From Lamellibrachia luymesi (Eukaryota; Annelida; Polychaeta; Sabellida; Siboglinidae), in the NCBI GenBank assembly GCA_009193005.1, contig SDWI01000153.1:251260-315259 (forward strand): 64,000 nucleotides of DNA, written 5' to 3'. Every line of letters begins with the position of its first letter. The stretch's first letter is position 1. A program made the position numbers and the translations under genes. Shown here piece by piece: positions 12,211 through 23,840 of the stretch. The notes below the pieces were generated by a model. It did no database searches. It saw only the letters and a list, made by a program, of their open reading frames with translations, and was not told the origin of the DNA.

Positions 12211-12583
12211 TAGTGAGTACGATACTAGACCTACTTGTATGCTGGTGAATAGTATACCTTACGTGCCAGTACCTGATATATAACACTCGGGTGTTATACT
12301 AGGCCTATATATCCAAGTTTACAAATAGTAACTACGTGCGGTTGTCACGTAGCCAACACAGGCACGTCCTTCTGTGAACGATTTTATCTGTCAACTACGT
12401 ATGACCAAAGTCAGTGTTGTCCGTTTAATAATTGTGGTAGAGTTAATAGCAATGATTCCGCAACCGTTAGATGTACCAAGTTCGAGAAACAAAATACAAA
12501 TCACTGTCATTAGAAGATCAGTTTTAGTACTTTGTTCGTCGGTCAAATCTGGCCTACTGATTGGTTAATTTCGTTTCAGAAAA

Positions 12584-15500
12584 ATGTCAGCGGCGCCGTA
12601 CAAAAGTCAAAGGTATGGGTCCTTGAAGAGGGACAGCCTCAAAAAAGGTGAATTATTTGTCGACCACGAATTCCCTGCGCACAATAAATCCATCTTCTAC
12701 AGCAAAATCGATCCAGAAATCGTGTGGAAAAGACCAAATGTAAGTGTTACTATATGCGTGCTTGTGTGCAAGGGTTTATTTGCACATTGTGCAGTGACAT
12801 ATACAGGCACGAGTAGCTAATGTCACCGTCGATGATTGTGTGAAGACAGTGACACCGACTGACAGAAGTAGCTAATGTCACCGTCGATGATTGTGTGAAG
12901 ACAGTGACACCGACTGACAGAAGTAGCCAATGACACCGTCGATGATTGTGTGAAGACAGTGACACCGACTGACAGAAGTAGCCAATAACACCGTCGATGA
13001 TTGTGTAAAGACAGTGACACCGACTGACAGAATTAGCTAATGTCACCGTCGATGATTGTGTGAAGACAGTGACACCGAATGACAGAATTAGCTAATGTCA
13101 CCGTCGATGATTGTGTGAAGACAGTGACACCGACTGACAGAAATAGCTAATGTCACCGTCGATGATTGTATGAAGACAGTGACACCGACTGACAGACGTA
13201 GCTAATGACACCATCGATGACTGTATAAAGACAGTGACACCGACTGACAGACATAGCTAATGACACCATCGATGATTGTATTAAGACAGTGACACTGACT
13301 GACAGAAGTGGCTAATGACATCGTCGATGACTGTATGATGACAGTGACACCGACTGACATAAGTAGCTAATGTCACCGTCGATGACTGTATGAAGACAGT
13401 GACACAGACTGACAGAAGTAGCTAATGACACCGTCGATGACTGTATGATGACAGTGACACCGACTGACATAAGTAGCTAATGTCACCGTCGATGACTGTA
13501 TGAAGACAGTGACACAGACTGACAGAAGTGGCTAATGACACGGTTTTTTTTACACCATTGATGACTTTATGATGACAGTGACACCGACTAACAGACGTAG
13601 TTAATGACATCGTCAATTACTTCTCAATTACCTTTCAGTTACGTCATGTAACTTTTAACTGAAATTATTCGCTACACATAATCAATAAAATATAAGCTGT
13701 TGCAAATATCATATTTGTATGCCATTATGTACCACAATATGCATACTAAATCTACTCTAAAATGGATGTTATTTTTGGCTTTGAGTATGTTCATGGTTGC
13801 TCTGTTTACATACTCTTATATTGATATGGAATTGATAATTGGAATTGTTATTTTGTAATTGTAATTGGTGTTTGTGTGTAATTGGAATTGGTATTTGTAA
13901 TTACTGTGGAATTAGAATTAATATTTTGCAATTGGAATTGGAATCGGTATTTGTTTGACCCCGTCGCTGATTGCAGGAACTCTGCAAGGTGCCCAAGTTC
14001 GCCGTGGACGGCGGAGAGACGTGTGACTTGGAGGAGGGAGAATACGGCAACTGCTGGTTCGTGACGGCCTGCTCCACTCTAACGCAGGACCCCAAAGTGT
14101 GGCAGAAGGTCAGTTTTAAACCCGAACTATAGGAATTTCGTGGGTTCGCAAGGGCGACCACATCAGGACATATCCGATAACAAATCTGAATCAGCCAACA
14201 ATTTGAACGATATTATAGCAGCATGTACTGGAAAGAGATTATTTACAGGTAAAGAACCCCCCCTAAAGATGGTAAACATCGTGAAATATTTATACCATTT
14301 TACTACTTTTTAGTCCGTGCAATACTTGCCTATGCCCCGGATGCTTGCCAATGTTTCCGTACTTGGATTTACCGACGAATGTTCCCTTTTCTCGCGTAGG
14401 TGTGTCCGAATGCCCGCGAGCAGGACTTCGACGTGGACAATAAGTACATGGGAATCTTTCACTTCCATCTGTGGCACTTCGGTGAGTGGATCGATATGGT
14501 CGTCGATGACCAGCTCCCAACGAAGAATGGCAAACTCGTCTTCTGCCACTCGCGATCACGCAACGAGTTCTGGAGCGCACTGCTCGAGAAGGCATATGCC
14601 AAGTGAGTGAGTCAGATGTAATTCCACACCCTACTTTCGTTTTCGCTCTCTAACCCCNNNNNNNNNNNNNNNNNNNNNNNNNNNNNNNNNNNNNNNNNNN
14701 NNNNNCTCTCTAAAACGCATTTCATAGCTGATTACTGATTATTTATGAGATAATCATAACATTTCAATATGTCAAATGAACACTAGTGCATGACACGATG
14801 ACGTTGTTTCGTGGCTTGTAGGTTGTACGGAGACTACGAGAGCCTGTTGATCTGTCGCACGGTTGATGCTCTCGTCGACTTTACGGGTGGTGTGGCCGAG
14901 AAAATGTTCTTGTCCGAGATGCAGCTGACTGACCCTGACGTCACGGCGTCCATTTTCTCTGACTTGATTGATGCTTTCGATAACAAGTCGTTTATCACAT
15001 GTGAAATACAGGTACGTAAAAAAACGTGAATTCAAACCTGAATCATGCGAATTAACGACACGTATCAAGATTTAATAATACAGATGGCAAGTGGACAAGG
15101 AAGCCATTGGCTTATGTGTAGCCCGCCCTTCTGAGATATTTGTAAATTTTGTCTTTAAACATTTACGCTGTTAGCATTTACACAATTTGTAAATAATCTG
15201 CTCCATATAGTTATTGTCCTCAGTGAGAATAAGTACTTTCCGATATCCAATCGACACTGATCCTTCACTAATGTTACTTCGTGTTTTCTAGTTCTACTAT
15301 TATTCCTAAGTGATCTCAAGTATCACGTCCAATCGCGTCATTCCCGTGCAACGCATGGTCCATCACAGCCCGGTCCTTTTTTGCAGTGCCAGAAGCAGGA
15401 GATCGGGACGAATGCGGACCTTGGTCTGGTCCGTGGTCGCGGCTACGGAGTCACGGACGTCCGGCAGATCTCGCTGAACAAGACCCTCGCCGCCGTCCTC

Positions 15501-18500
15501 GGCACCGACGTGCTGCAGCTACTGCGCCTCCGCCGCCCCTTTGATTCTCCCGACTGGGAGGGAGAGTGGTCTGACAAGTGTGTGCCCCATCCGTCTAGAC
15601 TTCTTACCTTCACTGCACAATTATATTATTGCAATCGAATGTTGAAATTATGTAGAAATTAATAGGTGTTTCGAGTTGTGTCACCATTCATATGACGCCG
15701 ATCATACACATCGATACACTTGGCTGTGTTACAGATCGACACAGTGGCAAAGTGTTCCGCCGAAAGACAGGCAAAAGATGGGTTTGAAGTTTGAACAGGA
15801 AGGAGAATTTTGGTACGTATTTACGGTTCGGTTCTTATACATTATCATTATCAGCACATAAGTTGCTGCCGGATCCTGTTAAATTCATATTAAAATAAAT
15901 GTAAACAAGTACCTCTCGGAGTCCTGAGTCCTTTAGAGACTTTCACGGTCGGTCCCTCCATCAGCATTAGAGGGCAATTCAGTTTAACACTGATGAAGGG
16001 ATCGTGAAGGCATCGAACTCTCCGTTGAGCTACACTCAGGACTCTGAGAGGTTTACATTTATTTTAATATGCAATTCAATAGTTTAATAGTAGTTGCCTC
16101 TGTGTGCGGTCCCTGTATGACTGCGTCCTTGTCGTCTGTAGGATGTCGATCGACAGCCTCCTGAAACACTTCAGCGAGATCGGTATCTGTCACAACGTGA
16201 ACACGTCCATCTACAACCCGAGGAAGAGCTGGCACGAGGCTGACCTCGACGGCAGCTGGGTGGTCGGCGCAAACGCCAGTCAGAGAGAGCGGACGGGAGA
16301 CGGCAACGACATCCTCCTTGGGAACACACAGGTGAGTGCGTCAACACACACCAAGTCTGCAGTCATGATCCTCTAGGTCGTGTTTAGGACATTGTTGTAC
16401 AGAGGTCTTCTGGAAACATGATCCTAGATCTGACTTATATGTTTGGCCCAACCGTGTGCCACGAAAGGCCATATGTGTCTTATATAGCATTCGGCGTTGG
16501 TGTTTTCAAGTTCGGATTACAAAACCCGACACCTTGAACATATTTGAACTTGTGTAAGTGACGTTACACCGATGAAGTCAGACAGAATGAGAAGGTGGGT
16601 AAATTGGGGGATTCCAGAAGATTAACCGTGCGAAGACATAACAGTGGAAACAACGATGACACACTTACGAAACTACACCAATTATACATTTCCGTTTATA
16701 GCGCAGTTGTTGGGTTCAAGCCCCGCCATAGAATAATTGTATGACATGGTTCATAATTAACCCCTCAATAGTTGGTTATCAACAGACGTTCGCACGCATA
16801 CACTGTATACATTGTTATTGTATGGTTGCGATAGGAGCGGAGACCCCCATAGATTAGTAAAATAAATTTCAGTGCGTTATCTCAGTAGCTCATCACCACC
16901 ATCATCATAATAAGACTCGCCTGTTCCCTCTATCTTGGGCTCCCCTTGCCACTGTGCCCCAGGTCAGCCCAGCACCCTTCAGTTCCCTCTATCTTGGGCT
17001 CCCATTGCCACTGTGCCCCAGGTCAACCCAGCACCCTTCAATTCGTCTTCCAGTTCTTCTTCTATCGTTCGTTTCCATGTTCCATGTTTTTGGACCGTCC
17101 CTTTTCCTCTTCACTTCGGGAATCCAAGTTGGGGCTGTTTTCACTGGTACGTCTTTGGCAATTCTGAAGACACGTCGGAGCCGTTTCCGTCTTCTCCGTT
17201 TCAGGATGACGCAAGTGTTCTCGTGTTTTCGTTGTTAGGTGGAGTCTGGTGTTGGATATGGTCTCAGGCCAATACACTTTATGTAAGAAGGGTTTGTGTA
17301 TTTACCTGCACTGCTGTCTTTCTGCAGTATGTGTTCGACATCACGCCCGAGGAGGACAGGATAGCCGTGTGTCTAGAACAGGACGATACCACTGGCAGTC
17401 ACACCTCAAGGCGCCAGAAGATCGGCTTCTACATTATGAAGGCCAGTAGCAGTAACTGTTTCTTGTATATATTAACGAGAAGTATTGCGTTTTTGTGTTG
17501 ACTTAAAAGGCGACACAAACTAATCCTATTTTGACATATTGATATACATTTTAATATATTAGAAGTGTGTCTTGAATGTAGAGCGAACAATGACTATGTC
17601 TACCTAATCTTGGAACAATGGTCTTGCCTACAAACGATTCTTGACCATGCGAAGACGGAGACGAAAGAAATTGAAGCCGAACTATATACTAAATAAATGA
17701 CTGGGCCCCTGAAGGCAAAAGGAAAAGAGGAAGGCCAAAAACAACACGAAGACCTCGTTTTCGCCAATTGGAACGTGACATATCATTGTTTTACAAAAAA
17801 TGTTCTGCGGAATGGTAAAGTGTTTTCTGCTCTATGTACGGTATTATGTTGAGTTGTCGTCACTCTAAACGAAAATTATGTTGAACTTATGATGACTTCG
17901 GTGCTTACATAGGTTGAGCACAACAGGTCGTTCCGCGTACACGTGCCAGGATTGAAAGTAGCGGTGTCTGAGTTCACGACTAATCGCAACGTCTTCCTGA
18001 AAGTATCTCTGCCTAGAGGTCGCTACGTCATCATCCCGGCAACTTTCGATGCCAGTCTCGACGGGAAGTTCCTTCTGCGCATGTTCTCTGGGTGTAACCC
18101 GAATGCAAAGTGAGCTGATCATTCTCACAGAGGTGATAAATGAATGGAACAAACTGCCAAATGATTGTGTTAATGCTAGTAGTGTGAATGTTTAAAAATA
18201 GAATTGACAGATATCTGATAAGGGCGGGCTACACATAAATGAGAAAATTGTTGGACTTTCGATAAGCCAATGCCTTCCTTGTCCACTTGCCATCTGGAAC
18301 TTGTTGTTTGGGATGGCAATCTTGTTAAATCTTGTTAAATCATTCACGACAGTTTAGAGTCGAGACTTAATCGCCAATCGGCAGGACGTTTGTTGATGAT
18401 GAATTCCTGCGGGGGTCAGACACGTCACAAAAAAGCTGACAAATATATCCATGGATAGTTTTGAACATATTTAGCATTAAAGATCATTATCCCCTAGTTA

Positions 18501-20329
18501 TGTTAAAACCCCTTCGCTTTGGTGCGGGTGGCAAAGATAAACAACGTAAACGGATCCGAGAAACACTTGTTGACAATATGTGTTATCACTTGCAACATGG
18601 GGAGAAAATTTCAGTGGCACAAACCATTGTCTTGCGAGATAAAAGGATGCCGATGATCGTCACGGAACCATTAAACAATAACAGAATTATACATTATAAA
18701 TATTAATATTGCTTGACTTCAGAATGTTGACAAAAGACTGTCCATCAACAGTGATGTGCTCGAAGCCTTATGTAAACGTCACCGTGGTGACTGTTGCACG
18801 AGCCGAAGAGTTGAAGCCAATCAAAGAGGGAGTCGGTAAGCTCTGTGGAATATGTTTCTCTTCTGCGTCACAAAAAGGCACATTCTTCATCAAACTTATC
18901 ACAGTCCATATGTAAACCTATTATGTGCCACAGCGAGTGCATCATTTAGTATGCTTGCCATACACATGCATGGATTCTACGAGTAGGATATTCGCCTAAA
19001 ATAATAATGATGATGATAATAATTATTTTTCCAAATACGAAAATTATTTACAGAAATAGTTTGTCTCACTTAAGAAAGGTAGAAGAACCAGAGGACATGA
19101 AGTAACGTTAGTGAAGGAACAGTGAAGATTATATATCAGAAAGTACTCGTTTTCACATAGGACAATAAATGAATGGAACAAACTGTCTACAGATTGTGTA
19201 AATGCTAGCAGCGTGAATATGTTTAAAAACGAAATTGATAAATGTCTCAGAAGGGTAGGTTACACATAGGTGAAGAATGGTTGGACTCTAGATAAGCCAA
19301 TGGCTTCCTTGTACATTTGCCATCTGGGTATTTTTCCTTGCATAACAATCTTGTTAAATCTTCTCCGAAAGGCATTACAAACAATGCACCTGGTTTCCTC
19401 TAGGTTTGGACACTTATGTTGTCGTGAAATGCGAGGGGCAGGCGCTGAAATCAAGTGTCGTGAAGAACAACGACAACCCGGAATGGAACTTCTGCGTGAT
19501 ATTATATCGCAAGAAGCCCAACTCGGAACCGATTACAATAGAGGTGAGCCTGCGTCTCATTGGGTAGCAGACCGAAATGTGCCAGCCGCCTTTATTGAGG
19601 ATGAAGATTTGTTTACGATATTCTAAAACATATTGGTTGGAAGTAGCAAGCTGTTTCCTGTAACGTAAATGTCTTTGGGCAATGTAGGTCAAAATATTTG
19701 TAGTTTACTGTAGTTTACAATATATGTATGACTAAATATATTTGTATGTATGAACATATATAAGTGTGTTAAATACACACACACACACACGCACACGCAC
19801 ACGCACACACACAAACAAACAAACACGCACACACATATATAATCCGCACTTTTTAATCCGTCCTGAATTGGCGATAGTCACATTTAGTTGGGTTACCTCC
19901 GTGTGAATCGTTATTTTTCTTTTCTATGTGGAACCTTGACCGCCCCACACTCTCATTGTTTTGTTAGTTAGCAGCTTTTGGGTAAACAAAACCGTGACTT
20001 TTGTTATACATTATACCGCTCTGTTAAACTCGAGGATAACGATTGATTGCATTGCTTCAGTGCGGCAGCGCATGTTTATACACGTCCTGCTTCGTTTGTA
20101 CACCGACTAAGTATAATCGATACTGCTTCTGTGCACGCTGCAGGTGTGGAACCACAACACAATAGTGAACAACTTCCTCGGTGTCGCTACTGTGACGGGG
20201 CCTGGACCAGATATCGCCAAACTCGACGACTATAAGCTGTACGGGAAGAGCAAGAAGGACCGAGACGTAGAACAGGGGGGGACATTGCACATAGAGGTTG
20301 TCTCCAGTGAGGATCTAACAAGTCTCTAA
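12584..20329 (+). CDS. CAPN5: Calpain of the CAPN5/6 (TRA-3) type, 12 exons, catalytic triad disrupted
   Basis: Twelve exons keep one frame: 12584-12739, 13977-14108, 14400-14602, 14822-15011, 15387-15577, 15735-15812, 16142-16331, 17328-17441, 17913-18109, 18723-18835, 19404-19543 and 20144-20329, giving 629 residues, near the usual 640 for CAPN5. Order: short N-terminus (LFVDHEFPAHNKSIFYSK), protease core (GIFHFHLWHFGEW, RNEFWSALLEKAYAKLYG, VDFTGGVAE), C2-like domain III (GRYVIIPATFDA, KFLLRMFSG) and a C-terminal C2 domain ending VVSSEDLTSL. There are no EF hands, as in CAPN5/6. Cys78 is kept (GNCWF), but the oxyanion Gln is Glu72, the catalytic His is Arg245 (GRGYGVTDV) and the catalytic Asn is Arg277 (RLRRPF). 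I infer a pseudoprotease like vertebrate CAPN6, arrived at by different residue changes. The donor after 17441 is GC, not GT. Confidence 0.92.
12812..13615. repeat. 55-bp minisatellite in calpain intron 1
   Basis: About 14 copies of a 55-bp unit containing CACCGTCGATGATTGTGTG and AAGACAGTGACACCGACTGA. The left copies are nearly identical. Copies to the right of about 13200 carry shared variants (GATGACTGTATGATG), so the array has at least two subfamilies. Between it and the exon at 13977 lies a GGAATTGGAATT-type run (13820-13950). Confidence 0.92.
14658..14705. other. Assembly gap of 48 N in a calpain intron
   Basis: Ns are flanked on both sides by CTCTCTAA-type sequence, so a short pyrimidine repeat probably caused the gap. 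It lies inside an intron and does not break the coding sequence. Confidence 0.95.
15083..15315 (-). mobile_element. CR1-like LINE 3' end in calpain intron 4
   Basis: Minus-strand sequence parallels 6906-7180 and the plus-strand copies at 18112 and 19068 (the CAGATGGCAAGTGGACAAGG block and onward). It is 5'-truncated and no longer open. Confidence 0.7.
15886..16071. mobile_element. Foldback/MITE-like inverted repeat in calpain intron 6
   Basis: The left end CATATTAAAATAAATGTAAA is matched exactly in reverse complement at the right end. The inner arms (CCTCTCGGAGTCCTGAGT against its partner CTCAGGACTCTGAGAGG) also pair with few mismatches. The 186-bp unit would fold into one long hairpin. No protein is encoded. 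Confidence 0.75.
16930..17240 (-). mobile_element. RTE-like LINE C-terminal fragment with a 57-bp duplication (calpain intron 7)
   Basis: The minus strand reads RRVFRIAKDVPVKTAPTW and then EVKRKRDGPKTW, the familiar W-x-P-x-GKRKRGRPKxxW tail of RTE-type LINE polymerases, slightly decayed. The segment near 16925-17035 holds two copies of a 57-bp stretch (CTCTATCTTGGGCTCCC and onward). Confidence 0.6.
17600..17815 (+). mobile_element. RTE-like LINE C-terminal fragment, plus strand (calpain intron 8)
   Basis: A plus-strand frame reads WAPEGKRKRGRPKTT then RQLERDISLFYKKCSAEW, with one internal stop. This is the same kind of polymerase tail as at 16930 but in the opposite orientation. Confidence 0.6.
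18112..18350 (+). mobile_element. CR1-like LINE 3' end (calpain intron 9)
   Basis: Begins within a few bases of the exon end at 18109. The frame VINEWNKLPNDCVNASSVN and the closing CCACTTGCCATCTGGAAC match the element at 6868. The 3' tail is CTTGTTAAAT in two copies. Confidence 0.75.
19068..19360 (+). mobile_element. CR1-like LINE 3' end (calpain intron 10)
   Basis: A second plus-strand copy of the same family, with GGACAATAAATGAATGGAAC, the RVINEW-like region and the CATTTGCCATCTGG end followed by AATCTTGTTAAATC. It stops about 45 bp before the exon at 19404. Confidence 0.75.
19774..19834. repeat. (CA)n microsatellite in calpain intron 11
   Basis: Runs of ACACAC and GCACAC with an ACAAACAA interruption. 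Confidence 0.9.
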
Positions 20330-21545
20330 GCTGTAGGCGCACACTGCTCGTACGCGACACATTAATGAAAGACAACGAAGCGACGGGAGCGAGTCAACGG
20401 CGTGGCCCGCCTACACTCGCAATGATTAAGACCTCTCGAAACACTCGTGATCTGGTTTGCATATCACAACACCATAACGGACGGATTTGTGGGTGAAGTG
20501 TACGTATGCCCACAACGGGCGTGGTTTGTGTAAGACACATAACGTCGCTGGCGTCTGAGACAATCAGGGTTTCTTGTATTTTCCATGTTGCCAAATTAGA
20601 GACTGTGGTTTTTATAGCAGACGGTGGTAATTTCAAATATTGCATATGGGGCACACGCTCTTTCTGCCCACCCGCCCATAGCTCACGGTCCATGTAGGCA
20701 TGAAAGGAATCGTACACCAACGAACATTAATGTAAATAATTTATTGTTGAAGTTTGCCTATAAATCACTATGATATGCAGGCAGCCCTACTAGTACGGGA
20801 GCTTTGTCCCCGGACTAGTCATGGGGCTTTTGTGTAGCTATCACCGCAGAATTGGTCAACAGGTTCCCATGTGGTGAATGGAGTTCCAAATGAAAGCGAT
20901 ATTTAAACAATAATATTATACGTAGGCTGTATATTCTTGTGTCATATGTAACCAATTATAGATCGTTGCATGACTGTTTCTGGTGCGGATTCGCCTTTAA
21001 ACCCAAATTAATATTATTGTTTCTTTTACGCCAAATAAGTAATATTTCCGCGTAAAATATTCACAAACCAAACGTACTCCTTGACTGTGCATCTGTTATG
21101 TCTATGACTTGATTGTAAAACAATCGTTGCAGCATGAATATACCTGTGTTCAAACAAAAATCGTGCGACGCTAGACGCATGTCCAAAACGACAGCACCGA
21201 ATAGGTGTCATCTAGGTAGAAACGACGACACATGATTGTAAATTATTTAAATAAACATCACAACATTGATTATACATGACCAGTGTGTGGTTTACATTCG
21301 TTGTTAAATATGCTGAAGCGTGCAGGCAAGGAAGTGATTGCAGCTTCTCTTCAACGGAAATGATAAACCTGCACGGGAGGCTTGGCCACGTAGCGTAATC
21401 GATTGGCCCTATGTTTCCATCGGCGTTACTCGCTATCACAACTGTTACCAGGAAACCCGCGAAACAGTACTAAAATATGCAGGAGTTGACAATGCACTGG
21501 AGACAACAGCATGCAGCTGAAAACGCACAAAAACAATTACCTTCG
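20330..21545. other. Calpain 3' flank, no supported gene
   Basis: Follows the calpain stop. Short open frames on both strands lack splice context or family resemblance. No canonical AATAAA is seen close to the stop. Confidence 0.6.
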
Positions 21546-21815
21546 CCTTCATCCCTTGACCTGGACGGTCGTAGGGGCGCCATTCATACACAGTCCTCGC
21601 CAGCGTTGTCTGTCCTCTGCTGTACGTAGCAGGGTCTGTATGTCTTGATGTGTCCATTGTGGTATATTGTCAAGCCAGTTTTTTTGTCTGGCGGCCCCGT
21701 CGTCTCTTGCCCTACATGGTGCTTGCAGGGTGGTTTTTGCAATGGTATTGCGCCTCTCTGTTTCTGCTGTCAGAATCCAGCTCTTACATCCGTAGAGGAG
21801 GATTAATTGCTACAA
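21546..21815 (-). mobile_element. LINE reverse transcriptase C-terminus
   Basis: Open on the minus strand from about 21815 to a stop at 21549. It reads ILLYGCKSWILTAETERR, then CRARDDGAARQKNWLDNIPQ, then RTAEDRQRWRGLCMNGAP. LLYGC-x-SW followed by the RW-x-x-L ending is the standard C-terminus of RTE/CR1-like polymerases in marine invertebrates. The frame is intact over about 85 codons, so this copy is fairly young. Confidence 0.8.
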
Positions 21816-22796
21816 CGAGTGATATGTAGAGCTAATTTTAAAATGCTCACTCTGACAACATGACAAAGTATCGTTTTGCAACATGCTCGCTAGCTCTATT
21901 TTAGGCGTCTTGCTAGACTTTAAATATCAATAAAATGCAAAATTTACGTGAATGTATGTTTGTAAATCAAAGTTCACCCTTCGCCGTTCGCGAAATATAA
22001 AAACACAATGAATTGCATGACAATTAACGTCGCACGTGGGGGGAATCACTTTTAGGTGTGATGTACGTTAATAGCCAGAGCTAGCCAAGCTCAAAAAGTG
22101 TCCAGTAATGTTAAAAATGATTAATGAAAGACATACAAATATATTTTCCTTCAATCCTGGTGAATCTCGCATTTGCGACAATTATGAAATGTTCACCTTG
22201 AATAACACATAACTTCCTGTTAACGAAATAAAACACGATGTATATCAGCATAATGTACGATTATTCAGTTTCACATGCATATGCACACTTTCACCGTAGG
22301 TAGTCAATGTCAGCTGCTATATGGATCGTAATAGGCACCCCCTATAAAACGGCCCCGGTTCTGCTTTGATCAACGTTCTGCACACACCACCACTAACGTC
22401 ATCTAACGAGCTCCGATATTGCTAAAAGAGGGCGCTGTTGTAGAGGAATTAACGCACATTCCGCTAGGGGCATGTATCACGTGTAAAATACTTGTCCCTT
22501 GTGTAAATGTTGCCTGCGGTTAACGTTTGTGGAAACAGGTAACGCTTACCATAATGTACTTCTTACTCGGCTATGTGTGTACACCATAGCTGAGTTTACG
22601 TGTATAAAATCTCACGAGTGCACATAATGTTGACGCGAGATTAAGTGGGCGATAATAGCACGATATCTTAATCATACATGGTGTATACCAACAGTCATGT
22701 AGTCCGTGTAGTCACTGTAGAGGATGTAGCATGTAAGTCCTACTGACTGAGCTGAATTCTTAAATAGGACACTGTAATATTGTATTATAGTATAAA
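21816..22796. other. Intergenic stretch, nothing recognised
   Basis: AT-rich sequence without convincing frames, splice pairs or repeats of a known kind. Confidence 0.55.
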
Positions 22797-23474
22797 CAAG
22801 GCCCTTATTATTACGGCTTTGTGACTAAATTGTGTTTCACTATTACCTCGCTTTATTTAATTATTGCAAGGGCGAGGCCACGGCAAGACGTTCATTTAAT
22901 CATACTACATCATTTTAGGTTTACAAATGGCACATATCGTCGAATATTGTGCTTTCGGGCAGTTTTAGCGATCGGAATTGCTACGAACTGCAGCGTTTGC
23001 TGTGTTTTCATTCATTCTCAATATGGTGCGTTTACAGAATGAGCATTAATAATACTACAATTGCATCAGAATCGCGAAGGCGAGTCAACACGTAAAGGGG
23101 TCATATCAATATTTATATATATAAAATAATATTTAATTTGTTCTGCATGGCACGAAATAGATAATGGAAATATTCCAAACAATTTGACATGAAACACATT
23201 TGTAGAGCACTATCGGGCACTTTTAAAATAATATTTAAGATAATTGTGGATTTTTCTCAAAAACACACAAGGAGACTTATGCAAGTAAAACATTACCATT
23301 TCGTAACAGTTTGCTAAATTACCCATGCCAAGTAACAGTAATAGACGTGTATGTATGAGTGTACCAAACAACAATTATTAACGTTAAGAATCGTGACTAT
23401 TTTATATAAGTAACATTAATACATATACGTATATATAGTTTGCATATCAGGTGGTTATCGTTAAAATTATCAGT

Positions 23475-23512
23475 GCACACACACACACACCACCACACAC
23501 ACACACACACAT
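23475..23512. repeat. (CA)n microsatellite
   Basis: CACACA run interrupted once by CCACCA. Confidence 0.9.
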
Positions 23513-23840
23513 TTAATGAGGGTGCTGAAACTACATACCCTGTGAGGGCTTCAGACTGTGTCCCTTGGTTACCGGTTGTTGTCCAGCTGATGTGGCATTC
23601 TATCAACTTTATAGATTCAGTCATGTCTCCTCTTGCTCTTCTATAGTAGAGGCTTGGCAGCTTAAGCGCACTGAGCCTGTCACCATATTCGAGGTTCTTC
23701 AGTTCTGGGACTAGCTTTGTTCACCATTGAATGTTCTCAATCATCTGTTGGTCTCTCATGAGTGTTGAAGCCTAGGCTACATTGCCATATTCTAGAATAG
23801 ATCTGATCAGGCTCATGTATAGTTTTTTTATGGTTCAGGT

